Assembly (NCBI GenBank): GCA_045657465.1
Contig: JAZOTD010000016.1
Coordinates: forward strand, 1 to 29,254
Source: RGIG1681 sp045657465
GTDB lineage: Bacteria; Bacillota; Clostridia; Christensenellales; UBA1242
DNA length: 29,254 nt
Direction of reading: 5' to 3'
In this document: positions 15,883 to 21,103 of the stretch, piece by piece
How positions within the stretch are numbered: position 1 is the first letter of the stretch
Layout of the letters: the number at the start of each line of letters is the position of its first letter
Position numbers and translations under genes: made by a program
The notes under the pieces: generated by a model
The model's database searches: none
What the model saw: only the letters and a program-made list of their open reading frames with translations
What the model was told of the DNA's origin: nothing

Positions 15883-16575
15883 ATGGCAATAAAATTAATT
15901 AGAATTTCACCATCAATTCTTGCAATTGACTACAACAATGATGAAGTGTTAAAAACAGCTCTTGCAGAAATTGAAAGTGCTGGAGCAAACATGGTTCACG
16001 TTGATGTCATGGACGGCAAATTTGTTCAAAACAAAACATTTGACCACAACTTTGTCGACAAAATTAAAGATATGACAACCTTAATTTTAGACGTTCACCT
16101 TATGGTTGAAAACCCAGAAAAGGTTATTGACGACTATGCAAAGGCTGGGGCAGACATCTTAACAGTTCACTTTGAAGCATGCAAAGACCCGTTTGCAGTG
16201 ATTAAAAAAATTAAAGACAAAAACATGGTTGCAGGCATTGCAATCAGCCCAAAAACACCAGCACTAAAAATCAAAGACCTTCTTGATTCTGGTCTTGTTG
16301 ATATGGTGACGGTTATGGGCGTAAAGCCTGGTGCTTGTGGCCAAAAATTCATTCCTGGTTCTGCTGAAAAGGTTGCTGAAATTAGAGAAATGAATGACAA
16401 AGTCTATATTGAAATTGACGGTGGCGTAACCGTTAAGAACTCTGCAATCTTAAGAAAGATGGGCGTAAATATCATTGTCAGCGGTGCCACAATTTTCGAA
16501 GCTAAAAATAAAAGAAAAGTTATCAACCAACTCAAAGGCAGAAGCTGCTTGTTTAAATGCAAAGCTCTCGTTTAA
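15883..16575 (+). CDS. rpe: Ribulose-phosphate 3-epimerase (slightly divergent)
   Basis: This 230-residue TIM-barrel enzyme interconverts ribulose 5-phosphate and xylulose 5-phosphate in the pentose phosphate pathway. RISPSILAIDY, HVDVMDGKFV, DVHLMVENPEK and IEIDGGV carry the expected metal-binding His/Asp residues. The phosphate loop after strand 6 reads MGVKPGACGQKF where most family members have MTVNPGFGGQ(K/S)F, and MDGKFVQN replaces MDGHFVPN. These changes leave the possibility of a related sugar-phosphate epimerase, but position between rlmN and spoVM is the standard place for rpe. AGGAGA precedes the ATG. It ends the priA operon; a hairpin follows 17 bases after the stop. Confidence 0.88.
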   Translation: MAIKLIRISPSILAIDYNNDEVLKTALAEIESAGANMVHVDVMDGKFVQNKTFDHNFVDKIKDMTTLILDVHLMVENPEKVIDDYAKAGADILTVHFEACKDPFAVIKKIKDKNMVAGIAISPKTPALKIKDLLDSGLVDMVTVMGVKPGACGQKFIPGSAEKVAEIREMNDKVYIEIDGGVTVKNSAILRKMGVNIIVSGATIFEAKNKRKVINQLKGRSCLFKCKALV

Positions 16576-16592
16576 TTTAATCACACATAAAA

Positions 16593-16631
16593 CCCTCTTT
16601 CATATAATGCAATATGAAAGGGGGATTTTTT
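16593..16631 (+). terminator. Hairpin that ends the rpe operon and buries the spoVM ribosome binding site
   Basis: Arms 16593-16605 and 16612-16624 form a 13-bp stem (one G-U pair) around AATGCA, followed by ATTTTTT. The right arm contains AAAGGGGG, the only ribosome binding site for spoVM at 16632. TATAAT (16603-16608), or CATATAAT (16601-16608), overlaps the left arm end and loop. Confidence 0.8.
16601..16608 (+). promoter_or_regulatory. Candidate -10 element for spoVM
   Basis: CATATAAT differs at one base from the sigma-E -10 consensus CATACAHT and contains a perfect sigma-A TATAAT. ATCACA (16580-16585) is 17 bases upstream of TATAAT, only 4 of 6 matches to TTGACA, and no good sigma-E -35 is visible. 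A start near 16615 would leave the ribosome binding site unpaired. Confidence 0.4.
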
Positions 16632-16712
16632 ATGACAATTGTTTGCATCAAAGCACCAAAACTGATTGGGGGATTCTTAAAGTTATTTGTTAAAAACAAA
16701 TCGACTAAATAA
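16632..16712 (+). CDS. spoVM: Stage V sporulation protein M (26-residue membrane-curvature peptide)
   Basis: The frame from ATG 16632 to TAA 16712 encodes 26 residues, exactly the length of Bacillus subtilis SpoVM. The pattern is IKAPKLIGGFLK at residues 6-17, against IKLPKFLGGIVR in B. subtilis; Met1, Ile6, Lys7, Pro9, Lys10, Gly13 and Gly14 are identical, and Pro9 is the residue needed for curvature sensing. The amphipathic middle and basic tail also fit. SpoVM marks the outer forespore membrane and anchors SpoIVA, the base of the spore coat. Position supports it: in Bacillus spoVM lies between the rpe region and rpmB, as here. AAAGGGGG is 7 bases upstream. The call rests on length, motif and synteny together. 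Confidence 0.85.
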   Translation: MTIVCIKAPKLIGGFLKLFVKNKSTK

Positions 16713-16740
16713 TTATTTTTTAATAACTATTTATGTATTA

Positions 16741-16770
16741 AAAAAAGATAGCAGAAACTGCTATCTTTTT
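16741..16770. terminator. Bidirectional terminator between spoVM and the sufB-like gene
   Basis: AAAAAGATAGCAG (16742-16754) and CTGCTATCTTTTT (16758-16770) pair perfectly around AAA. With A residues on one side and T residues on the other it can stop transcription from both directions, serving spoVM (plus) and the sufC-sufB operon (minus). Confidence 0.85.
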
Positions 16771-16776
16771 CATTTT

Positions 16777-17700
16777 CTATTTTAAGAAACCTTTAATAAT
16801 TTCTTGTTCTGCTTCGCTTTCAGTTAAGCCCAAGGTTTGAAGTTTGACAATTTGCTCACCAGCAATTTTGCCAATAGCTGCTTCATGGATGAGTGATGCA
16901 TCTGCCACTTTCGCAGTAAGTTCTGGTTTTGCCACAATATATGCACCGTCCATAATGATTGCATCACACTCGGTGTGACCATAACAGCGGTTGTTTCCAT
17001 TAACAACTGACTTATAGATTTGCTTGCTCTTGTCTTTTGCAACAGCACGAGAAACCACGTGAGCAGAAGAGTCAAGACCATTCAAATCTACATTGAAGTT
17101 TGTTTCTGCATATTCTTCGCCGTCAGTCATGATTTTTTCATTGATTTCGAGTTTTGCTCCGTCACCAAGCACAGCATTTGTGTCTCTAACAGACGATGTT
17201 ACACCGCCAATTTGCACGGTTTCCATTTTCATATAAGCGTTTTTCTTAAGTTCAACGTTTGTGACAGGGTTAAGCACACGTTTGCCTTTACCGTCACCGG
17301 TTCCGTAATGTTTTTCAACATATGTCACTTTTGAATTTTCACCAACAAAGAACGAGTGAATTCCATCATGTCCTTCATCTTTGTTTGAACCACAAGCAAT
17401 TCCGCACCCTGCAACAATTGTAACATCACAGTTCTTGCCGATATGAAAGTCGTTGTAAACAAGGTCGTGAAGCCCAGCTTCTGCAACAATAACAGGAATG
17501 TGCACGCTTTGATTAACTGTTCCGTCTTTAATAATAATGTCAATGCCTGACTTGTCTGTTTTTGAAACAATATCAATCATTGAATTAACACTTCTTGAAA
17601 CAATCTTTCCGTCTTTTCTAATGTTATATGCACCTTCTGGAATATCATGAAGGTCAGCAATTGTTTTTAAAAGGTCTTTGTCAATCTTGTTAAGTTCCAT
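16777..17700 (-). CDS. sufB: SufB/SufD-family iron-sulfur scaffold of a minimal SUF system
   Basis: This 307-residue protein is shorter than E. coli SufB (495) or SufD (423) and corresponds to their beta-helix core. VAGCGIACGSNKDEGHDGIH (about residues 97-116), IHSFFVGENSKVTYVEKHYG and the ending DASLIHEAAIGKIAGEQI are the family landmarks; the HEA motif near residue 275 and the Cys of NRCYGHTEC are candidates for cluster-related residues. It should form a scaffold complex with the SufC ATPase for Fe-S assembly. Its start overlaps the sufC stop by one base (TAATG) with AGGAGGTG just upstream, so the two are translationally coupled. No SufS, SufU or SufD is adjacent, matching the two-gene SmsCB type described in anaerobes. 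Confidence 0.88.
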   Translation of the reverse strand: MELNKIDKDLLKTIADLHDIPEGAYNIRKDGKIVSRSVNSMIDIVSKTDKSGIDIIIKDGTVNQSVHIPVIVAEAGLHDLVYNDFHIGKNCDVTIVAGCGIACGSNKDEGHDGIHSFFVGENSKVTYVEKHYGTGDGKGKRVLNPVTNVELKKNAYMKMETVQIGGVTSSVRDTNAVLGDGAKLEINEKIMTDGEEYAETNFNVDLNGLDSSAHVVSRAVAKDKSKQIYKSVVNGNNRCYGHTECDAIIMDGAYIVAKPELTAKVADASLIHEAAIGKIAGEQIVKLQTLGLTESEAEQEIIKGFLK

Positions 17701-18431
17701 TATTGCACCTCCTCTATGTCAAGTTTTGAACAAACTGAATAAATTGTTTGAAGGTGTGGCAACACTTGGTCTTTGCTTCCAATAGTCTTAATTTCGCCAT
17801 TAGATAAGATAATAACACTGTCAGCAATATCCAAAATACGTTCTTGATGTGAAATGATTATAAATCCGCATTTATACTTTGTTTTTAGATTTCTAAAAGT
17901 TTTAATCAAACTGTTAAAGCTCCAAAGGTCAATACCTGCTTCAGGTTCGTCAAAAATGGTGAGTCTGCTGTTTCTTGCAACAATGGTTGCAATTTCAATA
18001 CGCTTAAGCTCTCCACCTGAAAGTGAACCATCAATTTCGCGGTCGATATAATCTCTTGCACAAAGCCCAACATCAGCGAGATATTTGCAAGCTTGTGGGG
18101 CAGAGATTTCTGCACCAGTTGCAAGCTCAATCATTCTTTTAACAGTGATGCCCTTAAACTTAACTGGTTGTTGAAATGCAAAGCTGATTCCAAGTTTGGC
18201 TCTTTCGGTGATTGACAAATTTGTTATATCTTTGCCGTTAAACAAAATCTTTCCGCTAGTTGGTTTGTTTATGCCCATAATAATTTTTGCTAGCGTAGAC
18301 TTTCCAGAACCGTTTGGACCAGTCACAACAAAGAATTTGTCTTCGTCAATTTTTAGATTTATATTTTTAAGTATTGTTTTAACTTTTCCTTTTTCTTTAA
18401 CAGAAAAGCCAACATCAACAAGTTCTAACAT
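17700..18431 (-). CDS. sufC: SufC-type ABC ATPase for iron-sulfur cluster assembly
   Basis: This 243-residue cytosolic ABC ATPase has no membrane partner and works with the SufB-like scaffold encoded next to it. Walker A is TGPNGSGKSTLAKI, the Q-loop region is FAFQQPVKFKGI, the ABC signature is LSGGELKRIEIA, Walker B is LTIFDEPEAGIDLWS (SufC-typical SGLDID/AGIDLW variant), and the switch histidine is in IIISHQERIL. The frame extends 10 codons further, but ATG 18431 has AGGAGA at proper spacing and gives MLELVDVGFSVKEKGK. It is the first gene of a two-gene operon inserted on the minus strand between spoVM and rpmB, where Bacillus has no suf genes. Confidence 0.95.
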   Translation of the reverse strand: MLELVDVGFSVKEKGKVKTILKNINLKIDEDKFFVVTGPNGSGKSTLAKIIMGINKPTSGKILFNGKDITNLSITERAKLGISFAFQQPVKFKGITVKRMIELATGAEISAPQACKYLADVGLCARDYIDREIDGSLSGGELKRIEIATIVARNSRLTIFDEPEAGIDLWSFNSLIKTFRNLKTKYKCGFIIISHQERILDIADSVIILSNGEIKTIGSKDQVLPHLQTIYSVCSKLDIEEVQ

Positions 18432-18450
18432 AATTTCTCCTATAAAACTC

Positions 18451-18478
18451 ATTATAACCAAATATTGAAAATAATCAA
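18451..18478 (-). promoter_or_regulatory. Promoter of sufC-sufB
   Basis: Reading the minus strand, TTGATT (18478-18473) is followed after 16 bases by TATAAT (18456-18451). The start codon is 20 bases past the -10. Confidence 0.7.
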
Positions 18479-18498
18479 TAAAAAAGGGAATAGTGACA

Positions 18499-18530
18499 TA
18501 AAAAAAGTTCTAGGCAAATCGCCTAGAACT
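18499..18530 (-). terminator. Terminator after rpmB
   Basis: On the minus strand AGTTCTAGGC (18530-18521) pairs perfectly with GCCTAGAACT (18515-18506) around 5 bases and is followed by seven T residues. Confidence 0.9.
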
Positions 18531-18547
18531 GAAAAATCAAATCTTGA

Positions 18548-18733
18548 TTATTTATCTTTTTTAGAACCTTTCATACATTTTGTGCAAACATATGCGTTTG
18601 TAACCTTTCCGTCAATTTCAACAGTTGTCTTGTGAATGTTTGGTCTAAAAACTCTTTTTGATATATTTAAAGCATGGCTACGAGAATTTCCTGCATTAGC
18701 ACCTTTGCCACAAATACTACAAACACGACTCAT
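18548..18733 (-). CDS. rpmB: 50S ribosomal protein L28
   Basis: This 61-residue large-subunit protein shows SRVCSICGKGANAGNSRSHA at the N terminus and KRVFRPNIHK in the middle. Two CxxC pairs, CSIC and CTKC, mark the zinc-binding (C+) form. ATG 18733 is preferred over the upstream in-frame ATG at 18775 because AAGGAGGT lies 8 bases before it and the product then starts MSRVCSICGK as in the family. rpmB is divergent from the asp23-fakA pair, the same arrangement as rpmB-yloU-yloV in Bacillus. Confidence 0.97.
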   Translation of the reverse strand: MSRVCSICGKGANAGNSRSHALNISKRVFRPNIHKTTVEIDGKVTNAYVCTKCMKGSKKDK

Positions 18734-18775
18734 GATTAATAACCTCCTTGGGCGAATTCTAATAATACCTTTCAT

Positions 18776-18804
18776 ATATTAACACACAATGTTGGCTTTT
18801 GCAA
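18776..18804 (-). promoter_or_regulatory. Promoter of rpmB
   Basis: On the minus strand TTGCAA (18804-18799), 17-base spacer and TAATAT (18781-18776), with an extended TGT before the -10. Confidence 0.65.
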
Positions 18805-18867
18805 GTGTTTGACAGCAAATAATTTTAAAAAAATTTAAATTTTGGTAATTTTTAATATTGTAAAGTG

Positions 18868-18896
18868 TTGATTTTTTCTGGAATATAGTTTATTAT
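18868..18896 (+). promoter_or_regulatory. Promoter of the asp23-family gene
   Basis: TTGATT (18868-18873), 17-base spacer and TATTAT (18891-18896). The expected start near 18903 places the hairpin 18905-18942 at the very 5' end of the mRNA. Confidence 0.7.
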
Positions 18897-18904
18897 TATG
18901 GTAA

Positions 18905-18942
18905 GTTTGCGGGCAAACTGATTTTTTCTTGCCCATGCAAAC
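18905..18942 (+). promoter_or_regulatory. 5'-terminal leader hairpin of the asp23-fakA message
   Basis: GTTTGC-GGGCAA (18905-18916) pairs with TTGCCC (18929-18934) and GCAAAC (18937-18942), leaving only AT bulged and a 12-base loop. An alternative short hairpin GTTTG-CGGG-CAAAC (18905-18918) excludes it. No T run follows, so it is not a terminator; the ribosome binding site begins about 6 bases later. A role in mRNA stability or regulation is likely. Confidence 0.65.
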
Positions 18943-18959
18943 AGAAATAGGAGAGTGTT

Positions 18960-19310
18960 ATGTCAGTTACCACAATCAATTCTTACGGAAAAATTTCTGT
19001 TACAGATGATTCAGTTGCTTTAATCGTTGCTCATTCAGCTTTAGACGTTTATGGCGTTGTAGACCTTGTTACAAACAAGTTTTCTGACTCTATTCGTGAA
19101 CTTTTCAAAAGAAGCTATAAGCCACGTGGCATCAAAATCACAACAATTAGTGACAGAATCAATATTGACCTTGACATCATTCTTAAATATGGCGTCAGCA
19201 TCAATGCGGTTGCTGAATCTGTTAGACGAGTAGTTAAATACAACGTTGAACAATTCACCGGCATGCTTGTTGACTCAATCAATATCAATGTTGTCGGTGT
19301 AAAAGTTTAG
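18960..19310 (+). CDS. Asp23/Gls24 (YloU-type) envelope stress family protein
   Basis: This 116-residue protein fits the Asp23 family: a conserved start SYGKISVTDDSVALIVAHSA, then GVVDLV, a basic RGIKITTI turn, LDIILKYGVSINAVAESVRR and an ending VDSININVVGVKV. Asp23-family proteins are small cytosolic proteins often linked to the membrane and cell-envelope stress, but the exact role is unknown. The ATG has TAGGAGAG ahead of it. Location directly before fakA matches yloU-yloV of Bacillus and most Firmicutes. Confidence 0.92.
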   Translation: MSVTTINSYGKISVTDDSVALIVAHSALDVYGVVDLVTNKFSDSIRELFKRSYKPRGIKITTISDRINIDLDIILKYGVSINAVAESVRRVVKYNVEQFTGMLVDSININVVGVKV

Positions 19311-19334
19311 GCAAAATAGGTTTTGCTCTTTTTT
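19311..19334 (+). terminator. Weak terminator or attenuator between the asp23-family gene and fakA
   Basis: GCAAAA (19311-19316) pairs with TTTTGC (19321-19326) around TAGG and is followed by TCTTTTTT. The stem is short, so partial read-through into fakA is expected. Confidence 0.6.
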
Positions 19335-19381
19335 GCTGTGAGCTTTTAACCTGCTTATAAAATTCAGGAGAAAATTATTAA

Positions 19382-21034
19382 ATGGACAAATGTATTACAG
19401 GAGCTCTGCTCAGAAAAATGGTAATTTCGGGTGCAAATTACCTTGAAGAAAACAAAGAATACGTAAACTCATTAAACGTATTTCCGGTTCCAGACGGCGA
19501 CACAGGAACAAACATGTCACTTACAATGAAGTCATCTGTTAAAGAACTTAACATGTGCACAACCAATGACATGGAGACCGTTTGTGACGCTATTAGCAAA
19601 GGTGCACTTAAAGGCGCGAGAGGAAACTCTGGTGTTATTTTGTCACAAATCTTAAAAGGTTTCACATCATACTTTACAAACCTTAAAGAAATTAAGGCTA
19701 TTGACCTTGCAAACGCTTTAATTGAAGGTGCAAACGTTGCTTACAAAGCTGTTACAAAACCAAAAGAAGGCACAATTTTAACAGTTATTAGAGCAATGGC
19801 TGATGCTTCAATCAAGATTGCAAAGAAAGAAAGTGAAATTCAAAACTTCTTAAAACAAGTGCTTGACATCGGTGAAGAAGCATTGTCAATGACTCCAGAA
19901 CTTTTACCAGTTTTGAAGAAAGCTGGTGTTGTAGACGCTGGTGGTCGTGGTCTTCTCATTATATTCAACGGTTTCTTAAAAATCGTTTCTGGTGACGAAA
20001 GCGAACTTAAGCTTCAAGCAGACACTGACAGAATTGGTGACGGTTCAGCCGTTGCTGCTGGTGGCGACTCTGAACTTGTTGACTACAACAGCTTGGCAGA
20101 CATTGAATTTGCTTATTGCACAGAATTCTTCATCATCAATATCAACAAAAAGACAACCGTTGCTGACATTGACAAACTTCGTGAAACACTCATGACTCTT
20201 GGCGATTCAGTTATCTGTATCGGTGACCTTAACCTTATCAAAGTTCACGTTCACACAAACCAACCAGGCGTTGCACTCACACACGCTCTTAAACTTGGTG
20301 AACTTAATGGTCTCAAAATTGAAAACATGCTCGAACAATTTAGAGCTCTCAAAGTTAAGAGTGAACCAGAACAACTCAAAAAGATTGGTGTTGTTGCTGT
20401 TTGTGCTGGTGAAGGCCTTGCAAACATCTTTAAAGATCTCAACGTTGACTACGTAATTGAAGGCGGTCAAACAATGAACCCTTCTGCAGAAGACATCGCA
20501 AAAGCTGCTGACCAAGTTTATGCAGAAAACGTGTTCATTCTTCCAAATAACAAGAACATTGTGCTCGCAGCAGAACTTGCAAACGACCTTTCAAAGAGAA
20601 ACATCTTTGTTATTCCAACAGCTTCAGTTCCTCAAGGTATCACTGCAGCAATTGCAATCAATCCAGAACTTTCTGTTGATGAAAACAAAGCAAACGTTGA
20701 AGAAATGGTTCAAAACGTTATCTCTGGTTCAGTTACTTATGCTGTTAAGTCAACTTCAATTGATGGATTCAAGCTCAAAGAAGGTGATATCATCGGTCTT
20801 GGCGAAAAGAAAATTGTTGCAAAAGGTAACAACGTAAACCAAACAACCGAAGACACAATCGAAAAACTTATGAACGACGACGTTTCAACAATCTCACTCT
20901 TCTACGGAAGCGATGTTTCTCCAGTAGATGCTGGTGCACTTGTTGACACATTGAAAGATAAATATCCTGACATCGAAATCGATTGTCATGAAGGTGGCCA
21001 ACCACTATACTATTATTTAATTTCTCTTGAATAA
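19382..21034 (+). CDS. fakA: Fatty acid kinase FakA (DAK/YloV family)
   Basis: This 550-residue protein has an N-terminal DhaL-like ATP-binding domain with NVFPVPDGDTGTNMSLTM (about 30-47), GARGNSGVILSQI and DAGGRGLLIIFNG, the three signatures of the family. The middle domain has YCTEFFIININ and IKVHVHTNQPG, and a C-terminal DegV-like-binding part ends the protein. In Staphylococcus FakA phosphorylates fatty acids bound by FakB (DegV family) for phospholipid synthesis. No fakB gene is in the window. AGGAG lies at 19366-19370 and the spacing to the ATG is about 11 bases, slightly long. In Bacillus sdaAB-sdaAA separate it from recG; here recG follows directly. Confidence 0.93.
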   Translation: MDKCITGALLRKMVISGANYLEENKEYVNSLNVFPVPDGDTGTNMSLTMKSSVKELNMCTTNDMETVCDAISKGALKGARGNSGVILSQILKGFTSYFTNLKEIKAIDLANALIEGANVAYKAVTKPKEGTILTVIRAMADASIKIAKKESEIQNFLKQVLDIGEEALSMTPELLPVLKKAGVVDAGGRGLLIIFNGFLKIVSGDESELKLQADTDRIGDGSAVAAGGDSELVDYNSLADIEFAYCTEFFIININKKTTVADIDKLRETLMTLGDSVICIGDLNLIKVHVHTNQPGVALTHALKLGELNGLKIENMLEQFRALKVKSEPEQLKKIGVVAVCAGEGLANIFKDLNVDYVIEGGQTMNPSAEDIAKAADQVYAENVFILPNNKNIVLAAELANDLSKRNIFVIPTASVPQGITAAIAINPELSVDENKANVEEMVQNVISGSVTYAVKSTSIDGFKLKEGDIIGLGEKKIVAKGNNVNQTTEDTIEKLMNDDVSTISLFYGSDVSPVDAGALVDTLKDKYPDIEIDCHEGGQPLYYYLISLE

Positions 21035-21039
21035 TTTTT

Positions 21040-21067
21040 AAAGGAATGATTAATTCATTCCTTTTTT
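21040..21067 (+). terminator. Terminator after fakA
   Basis: AAAGGAATGA (21040-21049) pairs with TCATTCCTTT (21055-21064) around 5 bases; a T run follows. Confidence 0.9.
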
Positions 21068-21068
21068 A

Positions 21069-21097
21069 TTGTTAAAAATTTCGACATTTGCTATAAT
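21069..21097 (+). promoter_or_regulatory. Promoter giving a leaderless recG transcript
   Basis: TTGTTA (21069-21074), 17-base spacer and TATAAT (21092-21097); the recG ATG starts at 21104, only six bases later, with no ribosome binding site. The -35 overlaps the fakA terminator tail. Confidence 0.7.
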
Positions 21098-21103
21098 TTT
21101 TAT

